Assembly: GCF_003008615.1 (NCBI RefSeq)
Contig: NZ_CP027657.1
Coordinates: 3,100,001 to 3,164,000 of the forward strand
Direction of reading: 5' to 3'
Length of the DNA stretch: 64,000 nucleotides
Source: Pseudomonas mendocina
GTDB lineage: Bacteria; Pseudomonadota; Gammaproteobacteria; Pseudomonadales; Pseudomonadaceae
Positions 44,802-53,466 of the stretch are shown piece by piece. Under the pieces are notes generated by a model. That model saw only the letters and a list, made by a program, of their open reading frames with translations, made no database searches and was not told the DNA's origin. Both the position numbers and the translations under genes were made by a program. Within the stretch, counting starts at the first letter, position 1. Every line of letters begins with the position of its first letter.

Positions 44802-46076
44802 GTGACCAACCTGATCGAAACCGTGAACCTGGCCAGCTCGCCGGCCGACCTGGTGCTGCACGACCGCGTGCACACCTCCCTGTACACCGATGCGCGCATC
44901 TTCGACGAAGAGCTGGAGAAGGTCTTCTACAGCACCTGGGTGTGGGTGGCGCACGCCAGCGAGATTCCCGACAACGGCAGCTACAAGAGCACCTACATCG
45001 GCAAGCAGCCGGTGATCGTCGTGCGCGACCGCAAGAAGGACGTGCACGTGCTGCTCAATCGCTGCCGCCACCGTGGCGCCACCGTCTGCGAGCACAAGAA
45101 GGGCAAGACCAACAGCTTCGTCTGCCCCTACCACGGCTGGAGCTACGCCCTCGACGGCAGCCTGCGTGGCGTGCCGCACCCGGAGAGCTACGCCGACTGC
45201 CTGGACAAGGGCGAGCTGCCGCTGGTCAGCCTGCGCGTCGAGCAATACAACGGCATGATCTTCGCCACCTTCAAGGACGACATCGAGCCGCTGGAAGATT
45301 TCCTCGGCGCGGCGAAGAAATGGATCGACCTGTTCATGAAACAGGGCGCCGGCTATGGCGTGAAGGTCTCCGGTGAGCATCGCTTCCGCTTCCCCGGCAA
45401 CTGGAAGATCCAGTTGGAGAACACCACCGACGCCTACCACTTCCCGCTGGTGCACAAGTCGTTTTTGTCCTCGGTGGACGAGCAGACCCTGGAACTGTTC
45501 GATTTCGTCGAAGGCCCCGGCTATGTCGAAGATCTCGGCAACGGCCACAGCGTGATGGTGATGATCCCCGACCTGGTGGATCTGGAAGCCGACCTCGACA
45601 AACCGATCCCCGAGCGCTTCGAGGCCCTGGCCCAGGAGCTGCGTGACGAAGGCATCGAGGAACAGCAGGTGCGCCGCATCGTTCGCGCCGTCGGCGGTTC
45701 GGGTTTCAACCTCAACCTGTTCCCCAACGTCGCCTGCTCCATGGCCTTCTTCCGCGTGCTGCAGCCGGTCTCGGTGAACGAGACTGAGATCCACCATGCA
45801 GTGATCACCATGGACGGCGGCCCGGCCGTGGCCAACCGCTACCGCCTGCGCCTGCACGAACACTTCCAGGGCCCGATGGGCTTCGGTACGCCGGACGACT
45901 CCGAGGCCTGGGAGCGCGTGCAGAAGGGCGCCCAGGCCGGCAGCGACCTGTGGATCATGCTCAACCGCGGCCTGCCCGGCGAGAAGCCGAGCGAGGACGG
46001 CCTGGTCAGCGACGTGAGCGCCGAGACCGGCATGCGCGCGGCCTACCAGCAGTGGAAAAAGATGATGTCGGCCTGA
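44802..46076 (+). CDS. iacC: Rieske non-haem iron oxygenase, alpha subunit, IacC
   Basis: The 424-residue protein has a Rieske cluster motif, Cys88-x-His90 (CRHRGATVC) and Cys108-x2-His111 (CPYHGW). The mononuclear iron motif is in ENTTDAYHFPLVH with Asp210, His213 and His218. It forms the dioxygenase with IacD and receives electrons from IacF. In IAA breakdown the pair acts late, on the way to catechol. GTG 44802 is preferred because GAGGAG lies five bases before; a second GTG at 44796 overlaps that site. Confidence 0.93.
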   Translation: MTNLIETVNLASSPADLVLHDRVHTSLYTDARIFDEELEKVFYSTWVWVAHASEIPDNGSYKSTYIGKQPVIVVRDRKKDVHVLLNRCRHRGATVCEHKKGKTNSFVCPYHGWSYALDGSLRGVPHPESYADCLDKGELPLVSLRVEQYNGMIFATFKDDIEPLEDFLGAAKKWIDLFMKQGAGYGVKVSGEHRFRFPGNWKIQLENTTDAYHFPLVHKSFLSSVDEQTLELFDFVEGPGYVEDLGNGHSVMVMIPDLVDLEADLDKPIPERFEALAQELRDEGIEEQQVRRIVRAVGGSGFNLNLFPNVACSMAFFRVLQPVSVNETEIHHAVITMDGGPAVANRYRLRLHEHFQGPMGFGTPDDSEAWERVQKGAQAGSDLWIMLNRGLPGEKPSEDGLVSDVSAETGMRAAYQQWKKMMSA

Positions 46077-46086
46077 GTCGTTCTCG

Positions 46087-46112
46087 CCCCTCTCTCGGCG
46101 CGATGAGAGGGG
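46087..46112 (+). other. Hairpin between iacC and iacD
   Basis: CCCCTCTC and GAGAGGGG form an 8-bp perfect stem ten bases after the iacC stop. There is no T run. It may protect the iacC message or adjust the subunit ratio. Confidence 0.45.
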
Positions 46113-46156
46113 CCTGCTGCTCAGTTCCGTAACGCACTTATTTGAAGAGAACGACC

Positions 46157-46633
46157 ATGAATCTTGAACTGCTCAACCACGTCAGCGCCTTCATCTGGCA
46201 GGAAGCGGACATGCTCGACCACGGCGACTTCGACGCCTGGCTGAACCTGTGGGCCGACAAGGGCACCTACATCATCCCCATCGACCCCAACGAGACCGAT
46301 TTCGAGAACACCCTCAACTACGCCTACGACGACCATCACATGCGCCAGTTGCGCGTGCAGCGCCTGATCGGCGGCGAGTCCATCTCCACCAGCCCGCGTG
46401 CCCGCACCGTGCGCAGCCTGTCGCGCTTTCGCGTGCTCGGCGAGGAAGACGGCGTGGTCACCGTGCGCTGCGCGCAGAACCTGCGCGAGTTCCGCAAGGA
46501 CGTGCTCAAGCACTACACCGCCGATATCACCTTCCAGCTCAAGCGTGACGGTGACTGCTTCAAGATCCAGCGCAAGCTGATCCAGCTGATCAACTCCACC
46601 GATACCCTCGCCGGTATCGGTTACATCCTCTAA
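46157..46633 (+). CDS. iacD: Aromatic ring-hydroxylating dioxygenase, beta subunit, IacD
   Basis: The 158-residue protein has the beta-subunit pattern VSAFIWQEADMLDHGDFDAWLNLWADKGTYIIP and HYTADITFQLKRDGDCFKIQRKLIQLIN near the end. It has a structural role in the dioxygenase hexamer. It starts at 46157 after GAAGAGAACG. A longer reading beginning at 46142 lacks a site. Confidence 0.9.
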   Translation: MNLELLNHVSAFIWQEADMLDHGDFDAWLNLWADKGTYIIPIDPNETDFENTLNYAYDDHHMRQLRVQRLIGGESISTSPRARTVRSLSRFRVLGEEDGVVTVRCAQNLREFRKDVLKHYTADITFQLKRDGDCFKIQRKLIQLINSTDTLAGIGYIL

Positions 46634-46643
46634 GAGGCCTGCC

Positions 46644-47384
46644 ATGAGCCAAGTTGCATTGGTCACCGGCGCCGCCCAGGGCCTCGGTCTGTCCATCGCC
46701 AGCCGGCTGTTCGCAGCCGGTTATGCGGTGGTGATCACCGATCTTTCGCTGGAGCGTGCCCAGGCCGCCGCCGACCGCCTTGATCCGAGCGGTCAGCGCA
46801 GCCTGGCGCTGCAACTCGACGTGGCCAGCAAGGCCGACTTCGAGGCCGCGCTGGCCGCCGTCCTGGCCCGTTGGGGCGCGCTGCACGTGGCGGTCAACAG
46901 CGCCGCGATGACCCGCAGCACGCCGGTCATGCAGATCAGCCCGGAAGAGTTCGACCAGGTCATGAGCCTCAACACCCGCAGCATCTTCCTCGGCTGCCAG
47001 GTGTTCGGCGGGCACATGGCCGGCGCCGGCTACGGGCGGATCGTCAACATGGCCTCGCTAGCCGGGCAGAACGGCGGCACCGCCACGGGCGCGCACTACG
47101 CCGCCTCCAAGGGCGCCATCGTCACCCTGACCAAGATCTTCGCCAAGGAGCTGGCGGCCGCCGGCGTGACGGTCAACGCCATCGCCCCCGGCCCCATCGA
47201 GTCGCCTGCCGTGCATGCGGCAGTGCCGCCAGAGCGCATGGCCGGGCTGCTGGCCAATATCCCGGTGAAGCGCCTCGGCGATGCCGATTTCCTCGGTGAC
47301 CTGGTGGTGCAACTGGCGCGCCCGGAAGCCTACTTCACCACCGGGGCGACCTGGGACGTGAACGGCGGCCTGTTCATGCGCTGA
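46644..47384 (+). CDS. iacE: Short-chain dehydrogenase, IacE
   Basis: The 246-residue protein has the nucleotide motif TGAAQGLG (residues 8-15), an NSA motif, and the catalytic Ser138, Tyr152 and Lys156 (HYAASK). IacE acts on an early hydroxylated intermediate in IAA breakdown. It follows iacD after ten bases. A C-terminal GATWDVNGGLFMR is standard for the family. Confidence 0.9.
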   Translation: MSQVALVTGAAQGLGLSIASRLFAAGYAVVITDLSLERAQAAADRLDPSGQRSLALQLDVASKADFEAALAAVLARWGALHVAVNSAAMTRSTPVMQISPEEFDQVMSLNTRSIFLGCQVFGGHMAGAGYGRIVNMASLAGQNGGTATGAHYAASKGAIVTLTKIFAKELAAAGVTVNAIAPGPIESPAVHAAVPPERMAGLLANIPVKRLGDADFLGDLVVQLARPEAYFTTGATWDVNGGLFMR

Positions 47385-47389
47385 ACCCC

Positions 47390-47490
47390 GTCCGCTGCGG
47401 CCCAATGGCTGCAGCGGACAAAAGAAAGAATGCCGCGCGTGCGAGCTGCGGACTGTAACGAACGAGAACAATCAGCACCCCGAAGGGTGC
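47390..47490 (+). other. Two hairpins in the iacE-iacF spacer
   Basis: GTCCGCTGC/GCAGCGGAC (47390-47398 and 47411-47419) is a 9-bp stem. GCACCC-CGAA-GGGTGC (47475-47490) is a 6-bp stem directly before the GGAAGG site of iacF. The 118-base spacer has no gene. The second hairpin could affect iacF translation. Confidence 0.45.
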
Positions 47491-47502
47491 GGGAAGGTCG
47501 GT

Positions 47503-48462
47503 ATGACTGAGCAAGTGTTGAACCTGGTGGTACGCAAGCGGCAGGAGCAAGGCGAGGGCGTGGTGATCCTCGACCTCGCCGATCCGACGGGCAGCAATCT
47601 GCCGACCTTCGAGGCCGGTGCCCATGTCGATATCCACCTCAAACCCGGCCTGGTGCGCCAATATTCGCTGTGCGGTGACCCGGCCAACGCCAGCGTCTAC
47701 CGCCTAGGGGTGCTGCGTGATCCGGCTTCGCGCGGTGGCTCGGTGGCGGTTCACGAGCTGCTCACCGAGGGCGCCAGCGTCAGCGTCGGCACGCCGCGCA
47801 ACCTGTTTCCCCTGGCTGCGGGCGCCAGCCGTTCGATCCTTATCGGTGGCGGCATCGGCATCACCCCGATGATCGCCATGGCGCATCAGCTGACCGCCCA
47901 GGACAGCCCGTTCGAGCTGCACTACTGCGGGCGTTCGCGCAACCGCACGGCCTTCCTCGATGAACTGGCGGGCGCCGATTTCGCTGCCTGCGTACGCACT
48001 CACTTCGATGATGAAGGCGATGCGCAGAAGCTCGACCTGCCGGCCGTGCTCGGCCAGCCGGGCGCCGGTGTGCACGTCTACGTGTGCGGCCCGTCCGGCT
48101 TCATGGACTGGGTCATCGACGGTGCACGCAAGGCCGGTTACACCGAGGATCACATCCACCGCGAGTACTTCCAGGTGGAAGTCGACGCCAGCGGCGACAG
48201 CTTCGAGGTGGTGGCCCAGCGCAGCGGCAAGAGCGTTCAGGTTGCCGAAGGCCAGACCATCATCGATGCCCTCGCCACCGTCGGCATCAAGGTGGAAATC
48301 TCCTGCGAGCAGGGCGTCTGTGGCACCTGTCTGTGCGACGTGCTGGAAGGCGAACCGGATCACCGCGACGTCTACCTGACCGATGACGAGAAGGCCGCCA
48401 ACGACCAGATCCTGGTCTGCTGTTCGCGCGCCAAGTCGAAAAAACTGGTGCTGGATATCTAG
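47503..48462 (+). CDS. iacF: Ferredoxin-type reductase of the phthalate-dioxygenase-reductase family, IacF
   Basis: The 319-residue protein has an FMN-binding barrel (RQYSLCG), a nicotinamide-binding domain (GGGIGITPMIAMA; VYVCGPSGFMDW) and a C-terminal plant-type 2Fe-2S domain with Cys268-x4-Cys273-x2-Cys276-x29-Cys306. It passes electrons from NAD(P)H to the IacCD oxygenase. Domain order flavin-NAD-FeS is that of the VanB group. Confidence 0.93.
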   Translation: MTEQVLNLVVRKRQEQGEGVVILDLADPTGSNLPTFEAGAHVDIHLKPGLVRQYSLCGDPANASVYRLGVLRDPASRGGSVAVHELLTEGASVSVGTPRNLFPLAAGASRSILIGGGIGITPMIAMAHQLTAQDSPFELHYCGRSRNRTAFLDELAGADFAACVRTHFDDEGDAQKLDLPAVLGQPGAGVHVYVCGPSGFMDWVIDGARKAGYTEDHIHREYFQVEVDASGDSFEVVAQRSGKSVQVAEGQTIIDALATVGIKVEISCEQGVCGTCLCDVLEGEPDHRDVYLTDDEKAANDQILVCCSRAKSKKLVLDI

Positions 48463-48492
48463 CGCAGGCCGCTAATAGATGAGGGCAAGATC

Positions 48493-48993
48493 ATGGTCGA
48501 TACCACAGGTTTCCGTAATGCCATGGCGCTGCTAGGCGGCGCCGTATCAGTGATCACCACCGACGGTGCAGCCGGGCGCTGGGGCTTCACCGCCTCGGCC
48601 GTATGCAGCGTCACCGACCAGCCGCCGACGCTGCTGGTATGCATGAACCGCGCGTCGTTTTCCAACGGCCACTTCAAGCAGAACGGCGTGCTCAGCGTGA
48701 ACGTGCTGAGCGCCGAGCTGAAGGACATCTCCGGCGTGTTCGCCAACCGCGAACTGGACTCCGACCAGCGTTTCGCTCAGGCCAGCTGGAGCACCCTGGA
48801 AAGTGGCGCGCCGCTGCTGGACGACGCCCTGGTCAATTTCGATTGCCGCATCGCCCAGGCGCATGAGGTGGGTTCGCACACCATCTTCTATTGCGAGGTG
48901 CTGGGTATTCGTAACGGCAAGAACCAGGACGGCCTGGTGTATTTCAACCGTGCCTATCACCGCTTGGGCGAGCAGTCACGTTCGGCCTGCTGA
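48493..48993 (+). CDS. iacG: Flavin reductase, IacG
   Basis: The 166-residue protein shows the flavin reductase fold: GAVSVITTDGAAGRWGFTASAVCSVTDQPPTLLVCMNRASF, NVLSAELKDISGVFA and a conserved RAYH near the C terminus. It supplies reduced flavin to the two-component monooxygenase IacA, the last gene in the cluster as in P. putida 1290. Confidence 0.9.
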   Translation: MVDTTGFRNAMALLGGAVSVITTDGAAGRWGFTASAVCSVTDQPPTLLVCMNRASFSNGHFKQNGVLSVNVLSAELKDISGVFANRELDSDQRFAQASWSTLESGAPLLDDALVNFDCRIAQAHEVGSHTIFYCEVLGIRNGKNQDGLVYFNRAYHRLGEQSRSAC

Positions 48994-49001
48994 GACGCCG
49001 T

Positions 49002-49027
49002 GGGTGGGCAGTGGCCCACCCGCCGTT
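49002..49027 (+). terminator. Possible terminator after iacG
   Basis: GGGTGGGC and GCCCACCC form an 8-bp stem followed by a short T stretch. The stem also resembles a REP half. It lies nine bases after the iacG stop. Confidence 0.5.
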
Positions 49028-49045
49028 TTGCCAGTGCCACAGGAT

Positions 49046-49066
49046 TTTCCGAAGTAACTTCGGAAA
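49046..49066. promoter_or_regulatory. Perfect palindrome upstream of the porin gene
   Basis: TTTCCGAAG-TAA-CTTCGGAAA is an exact inverted repeat with 9-bp arms, 213 bases before the porin ATG. No T run follows. It could be an operator or part of the 5' leader. The rest of 48994-49278 is AT-rich and shows no gene. Confidence 0.4.
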
Positions 49067-49278
49067 TGCCGGATGAAGTGCCATTTCATCCTGAAACATG
49101 CAGTACCCGTTAATAAGAAATAACTGCCCGATAGTTATGGGTAGCGCCTTGCTACGACCTTTTTTGCAGTAAGTGGTTATAAAAACAACACTGCGGATTA
49201 ACTGCCTAGTTTGAGTTACCTGCTAATTAATCTGCTTCCACTCATTGTGCCTTGCACAAGTAACAAAGGATCAAAACA

Positions 49279-50556
49279 ATGTTCCAGAACAACTGGCTGG
49301 CCAGCAGCATGGGTGCTGTCGGCCTGATGGGCATGTTCGCATCGATTTCCGCCCAAGCGGACTTTATCGATGATCGACAAGTCAGTCTTGGTTTGCGCAA
49401 CTTCTATATCGACCGTGACTTCAAACAGCACGATGCACCCAAGTCGCGTGTTGGCAGTTGGACTCAAGGTTTCGACTTTCGCGCCATTTCAGGATATACC
49501 GAAGGCACTGTGCAATTCGGTCTCGATGTATCTGCGCAATATGCCTATCGCCTCGATGGCGGTGGTGGCCGCGGCCCGGACACCATCATTCCCTACGATG
49601 ACAGCAAGGGCGAGCAGGTTCGCGACTACGGCCGCGCCGCGCTGACCGCCAAGATGCGCTACTCCAAGACCGAGTTGAAGATCGGCGAACATCGCCCGAC
49701 GTTGCCGGTGGCCTTCTACGACGACTCGCGGCAACTGATCACCACCTACCACGGCTTCATGCTGGAGTCGCGCGAGGTGGACAAGCTGACCCTCACCGCC
49801 GGCCGCTTCACCGAGATCAGCAGCCGTGAATCGTCCAACCGCGAGAAGATGTACCTGTTCAATGGGCCGGACATCCAACGCCGCAGCGATGGTCTGAATT
49901 TCGCTGGGGCCACCTATGCCTTCACCCCGGCCCTGTCGGCTACCTACTTCTACGGTCAGCTGGAAGACATCTATCAGCAGCAGTACCTCGGCGCCACCCA
50001 CAACGCCGACCTGGGTAATGGCTTCGGGCTGAAGACCGACCTGCGCTACTTCGACAACCGTGAAGACGGCAAGGCGCTCTACGGCGACATCGACAACCGC
50101 TCCTACGGCGCCATGACCACCCTGCGCAAGGGCGCTCACGCCATCGGTGTCGGCTACCAACGCATGCTCGGCGACAGTACCTTCCCCACCCTCAACGGCT
50201 ATGCGCCGCAGCCGTACCTGGTGAACTGGTCCACCGTGGCCTTCGTCAAGCCCAACGAGAGTTCCTGGCAACTGCGCTATGACCTGGACTTCGCCAGCTA
50301 TGGCGTGCCCGGCTTGAAGCTGATGACCCGCTACATGCGCGGCACCGGTATCGACCGTGGCAACAACGATCTGGATCAGAACGTCGAGAGCGAACGCAAC
50401 ATCTTCCTCAGCTACGTGGTGCAGAGTGGCCCGCTCAAGGGCGTGGGCTTCGAGTGGCGCAACATCGACGTGAAGACCCGCTACGGCAACGGCGCGGCTT
50501 CGGGTGCTGACTACAAGGAGAACCGCCTGATTACCTCCTACACCTTCAAGTTCTGA
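49279..50556 (+). CDS. OprD family outer-membrane porin
   Basis: The 425-residue precursor has a signal peptide (cleavage near AQA-DFIDD) and the OprD opening DFIDDRQVSLGLRNFYIDRDFK. SWTQGFDFRAISGYTEGTVQFGLDVSA follows, ending in the C-terminal aromatic YTFKF. OprD-type channels in pseudomonads take up small acids and amino acids; members such as BenF sit in aromatic clusters. Placement between iac and cat genes suggests uptake of indole-3-acetate or a related acid. Confidence 0.88.
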   Translation: MFQNNWLASSMGAVGLMGMFASISAQADFIDDRQVSLGLRNFYIDRDFKQHDAPKSRVGSWTQGFDFRAISGYTEGTVQFGLDVSAQYAYRLDGGGGRGPDTIIPYDDSKGEQVRDYGRAALTAKMRYSKTELKIGEHRPTLPVAFYDDSRQLITTYHGFMLESREVDKLTLTAGRFTEISSRESSNREKMYLFNGPDIQRRSDGLNFAGATYAFTPALSATYFYGQLEDIYQQQYLGATHNADLGNGFGLKTDLRYFDNREDGKALYGDIDNRSYGAMTTLRKGAHAIGVGYQRMLGDSTFPTLNGYAPQPYLVNWSTVAFVKPNESSWQLRYDLDFASYGVPGLKLMTRYMRGTGIDRGNNDLDQNVESERNIFLSYVVQSGPLKGVGFEWRNIDVKTRYGNGAASGADYKENRLITSYTFKF

Positions 50557-50615
50557 CCGGCGGCGGGGCCGGGACAGATCCGGCTCCGCCTGCATTCACA
50601 GGCTGCGAGAAGACG

Positions 50616-51239
50616 ATGCGACTCTACGAACTGATCACCTTCACCCTGCGCGTGCGCACTCCGGCCGAAGCGCTGAAGCACCTGCGTGAGACGCTCGCCG
50701 AGGCGCGCGATGGCTGCGTGCTGATGGGTTGCTGGTCGTCCGAAATCGGCCCGCTTAACCAGATCGCCGTGCTGCGCGGTTTCCGGGACGAGACGGCGCG
50801 GCAAGCTGAGCGCGAGCGCTTCCTCCAGGCACCCGATGCCTTCGGTATCGAAGCCTTCATGCTCGACATGAAGGTGGAAAATTACACGCTGTTTCCTTTC
50901 CTCGAGCCTCTGGCGCCCGGCCACCACGGGCCGTTCTACGAGCTGCGCGAATACAACCTGATTCCCTCCGGCCTGGCACCGACCATGGCTGGCTGGGAAA
51001 AGGCCGTCGGCCCGCGCACCGGCGCCGGCTATTCGGCGGTCTACGCGGCGTTCTTCGCTACCGACGGGCGCACCCCGCGCTACCTGCACATCTGGCCGTA
51101 CGCCAGCCAGGAGCAGCGCCTGGACGTACGCACTCGCGCGGTGGCGGACGGTGTCTGGCCGCCGGAGAACTCCGGGCCGCAACTGCGCGAAATGCATTCC
51201 ACCCTCTACCTGCCGGCGGCGTTCTCGCCGCTGCAGTAG
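50616..51239 (+). CDS. NIPSNAP family protein
   Basis: The 207-residue protein is built of two ferredoxin-like halves: MRLYELITFTLRVRTPAEALKHL and FYELREYNLIPSGLAPTMAGWEKA. The repeated ELREY-type strand is the NIPSNAP signature. Members are small dimeric proteins sometimes found with catabolic oxygenases, with no assured chemistry. It follows the porin by 59 bases and ends before a strong terminator. Confidence 0.82.
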   Translation: MRLYELITFTLRVRTPAEALKHLRETLAEARDGCVLMGCWSSEIGPLNQIAVLRGFRDETARQAERERFLQAPDAFGIEAFMLDMKVENYTLFPFLEPLAPGHHGPFYELREYNLIPSGLAPTMAGWEKAVGPRTGAGYSAVYAAFFATDGRTPRYLHIWPYASQEQRLDVRTRAVADGVWPPENSGPQLREMHSTLYLPAAFSPLQ

Positions 51240-51266
51240 GGCAGGACTTTTTTCATGTGTACCTTC

Positions 51267-51297
51267 AGCCCGTCTCCCTCCTTACGGGCTTTTTTTC
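51267..51297 (+). terminator. Intrinsic terminator after the NIPSNAP gene
   Basis: AGCCCGT and ACGGGCT form a 7-bp stem with a pyrimidine loop, followed by T at 51290-51296. It closes the plus-strand iac-porin-NIPSNAP run and also separates it from convergent catR. Confidence 0.85.
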
Positions 51298-51308
51298 TTC
51301 CAGCAGCG

Positions 51309-52193
51309 TCAGTCTTGGAGTGCGTGCGACAGCTCGTTGACCAGCGCCAGGCAATGCTGCAGCGCTGGCGAGGCGTCGCCGACACGGCGGCTGATGATGA
51401 TCGGCGAGGTGGCTTGCGCCTCCTGCAGCGGCGCGTAGTCGATGTCGACGCGGTGCAGCACCTGTACCGAGGCCGGCACCAGGGTGATGCCGATACCGGC
51501 GGCGACCAGGCCGATGGCGGTCTGCAGCTCGTTCGTCCACTGCGCCACACGGATCTGCAGGCCATGCGTGGCGAACAGCGTCAGCACGTGATCAGCGTAG
51601 CTCGGGCGCGGGTTGCCCGGATACAGCACGAACGGCTCGCGGGCCAGTTCGGCCAGGCTCACCGGCCCCGGCAGCAGCGGATGCCCGGCGGGCAGGGCGG
51701 CCACCAGCGGGTCGAGCCTCAGCACCTGCTGCGAGATGGCTGCATCGTCGATATGGATACGGCCGAAGCCGACGTCGATGCGTCCGGCCTTGAGCGCTTC
51801 CACCTGCTGCAGCGTGGTCATTTCCGACAGGCCCAGCTCCAGGCCGGCATCGCTGCGCAGTCGACGGATCAGCTCCGGCAGCACGCCGTAGAGGGTAGAC
51901 GGGGCGAAGCCGATGCCGAGCCAGGCCTTCTCGCCCGAGCCGATGCGCCGGGTGCTGTCGCAGACCTTGCCCAGTTGCTCGAGCAGGGCGCTGGAGTGTT
52001 CGTGAAAGAAGCGCCCGGCTTCGGTCAGGCGCAACGGCCGGCCGCGTTCGAGCAGGGCTACGCCAAGTTCCTCCTCGAGCTGCTGGATCTGTCGGCTCAG
52101 CGGCGGCTGGGCAATGTGCAGACGCTCGGCGGCACGGGTGAAGTTGAGGGTCTCGGCGAGCGCCTGGAAGTAGCGCAGGTGGCGAAGCTCCAT
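51309..52193 (-). CDS. catR: LysR regulator of catechol genes, CatR-like
   Basis: The 294-residue protein has the N-terminal LysR helix-turn-helix (MELRHLRYFQALAETLNFTRAAERLHIAQPPLSRQIQQLEEELG) and a ligand domain that in CatR binds cis,cis-muconate. It is divergent from catB, with an ATAC-N7-GTAT site between. RHLRYF and PPLSRQI are typical of the CatR/BenM group. Confidence 0.9.
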   Translation of the reverse strand: MELRHLRYFQALAETLNFTRAAERLHIAQPPLSRQIQQLEEELGVALLERGRPLRLTEAGRFFHEHSSALLEQLGKVCDSTRRIGSGEKAWLGIGFAPSTLYGVLPELIRRLRSDAGLELGLSEMTTLQQVEALKAGRIDVGFGRIHIDDAAISQQVLRLDPLVAALPAGHPLLPGPVSLAELAREPFVLYPGNPRPSYADHVLTLFATHGLQIRVAQWTNELQTAIGLVAAGIGITLVPASVQVLHRVDIDYAPLQEAQATSPIIISRRVGDASPALQHCLALVNELSHALQD

Positions 52194-52218
52194 GAGCGGC
52201 TGTCCTCTGAAGTTGACG

Positions 52219-52233
52219 ATACCTGCAGGGTAT
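52219..52233. promoter_or_regulatory. CatR binding site
   Basis: ATACC-TGCAG-GGTAT is a perfect 15-base palindrome of the ATAC-N7-GTAT type used by CatR/CatM/BenM. It lies midway between the catR and catB starts, the expected recognition site. A weaker activation site may follow near 52250. Confidence 0.75.
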
Positions 52234-52319
52234 TGTTGCAGACAAAATCAATATTGGAACCTGTCAAAATGCAGGATCAATATCCGATCACACATATGAA
52301 CAACCTGATGGGTATTGAA

Positions 52320-53441
52320 ATGAGCCACGCCGCGATCGAGTCGCTCGAAGCGATCATCGTCGACCTGCCGACCATCCGCCCGCACAAGCTGGCGATGCAC
52401 ACCATGCAGAACCAAACCCTGGTGATCCTGCGCCTGCGTTGCGCCGACGGCGTCGAGGGCATCGGTGAGGCCACCACCATCGGTGGCCTGTCCTATGGCA
52501 ACGAGAGCCCGGACAGCATCAAGGTCAACCTGGATCGTCACTTCGCGCCGCTGCTGATCGGCCAGGACGCGAGCAACATCAACGCCTGCATGCAGCGCAT
52601 CGACCGTGTGGTGAAGGGCAACACCTTTGCCCGCTCCGCAGTTGAAACCGCGCTGCTCGACGCTCAGGGCAAGCGCCTCGGTCTGCCGGTCAGTGAGATT
52701 CTCGGCGGCCGCGTGCGCGATAGCCTGGAAGTGGCCTGGACCCTGGCCAGCGGCGATACCCGCAAGGACATCGCCGAAGGTGAGCAGATGCTCGAAGCCC
52801 GTCGCCACCGTATCTTCAAACTGAAGATCGGCGCTGGTGAGGTGAACAAGGATCTGGCCCACGTCATCGCCATCAAGCAGGCCCTGGGTGAGCGCGCCAG
52901 TGTGCGTGTCGACGTCAACCAGGCCTGGGACGAAGCGGTAGCCCTGCGCGCCTGCCGCATTCTCGGCGACAACGGCATCGACCTGATCGAGCAGCCGATC
53001 TCGCGCCACAACCGTGGTGGTCAGGTACGCCTGAACCAGTCCAGCCCGGCACCGATCATGGCCGACGAATCCATCGAGTGTGTCGAAGACGCCTTCAACC
53101 TGGCGCGCGACGGCGCTGCCCCGGTGTTCGCCCTGAAGATCGCCAAGAACGGCGGCCCGCGCGCCGTGCTGCGCACCGCCTGCATCGCCGAGGCGGCCGG
53201 CATCGGCCTGTACGGTGGCACCATGCTCGAAGGCAGTGTCGGCACCCTGGCTTCGGCCCATGCCTTCATCACCCTGAACAAGCTGGCCTGGGACACCGAA
53301 CTGTTCGGCCCGCTGCTGCTGACCGAGGAAATCGTCACCGAGCCGCCGCTGTACCGCGACTTCCAGCTGCACGTGCCGCGCCTGCCTGGCATCGGCCTGA
53401 CCCTCGACGAAGAGCGCCTGGCGCGCTTCCGCCGTTCCTGA
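52320..53441 (+). CDS. catB: Muconate cycloisomerase
   Basis: CatB converts cis,cis-muconate to muconolactone. The 373-residue length equals the P. putida enzyme. IESLEAIIVDLPTIRPHKLAMHTMQ at the N terminus, Lys169 in FKLKIG (Lys167 and Lys169 in K-x-K) and IMADESIE fit the enolase-superfamily muconate group. The start at 52320 matches the family; in-frame ATGs at 52269 and 52296 would extend it into the promoter. Confidence 0.95.
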   Translation: MSHAAIESLEAIIVDLPTIRPHKLAMHTMQNQTLVILRLRCADGVEGIGEATTIGGLSYGNESPDSIKVNLDRHFAPLLIGQDASNINACMQRIDRVVKGNTFARSAVETALLDAQGKRLGLPVSEILGGRVRDSLEVAWTLASGDTRKDIAEGEQMLEARRHRIFKLKIGAGEVNKDLAHVIAIKQALGERASVRVDVNQAWDEAVALRACRILGDNGIDLIEQPISRHNRGGQVRLNQSSPAPIMADESIECVEDAFNLARDGAAPVFALKIAKNGGPRAVLRTACIAEAAGIGLYGGTMLEGSVGTLASAHAFITLNKLAWDTELFGPLLLTEEIVTEPPLYRDFQLHVPRLPGIGLTLDEERLARFRRS

Positions 53442-53466
53442 CCCTGCCCGAAGGAGGAAAGCCAAC

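Noticed and set aside
44802..48462. Assignment of the Rieske system as anthranilate or benzoate dioxygenase.
   Set aside because: The neighbours (amidase, acyl-CoA-dehydrogenase-like monooxygenase, small IacB, SnoaL-like, SDR, flavin reductase) and their order fit iac, not antABC or benABCD. The SDR before the reductase also differs.
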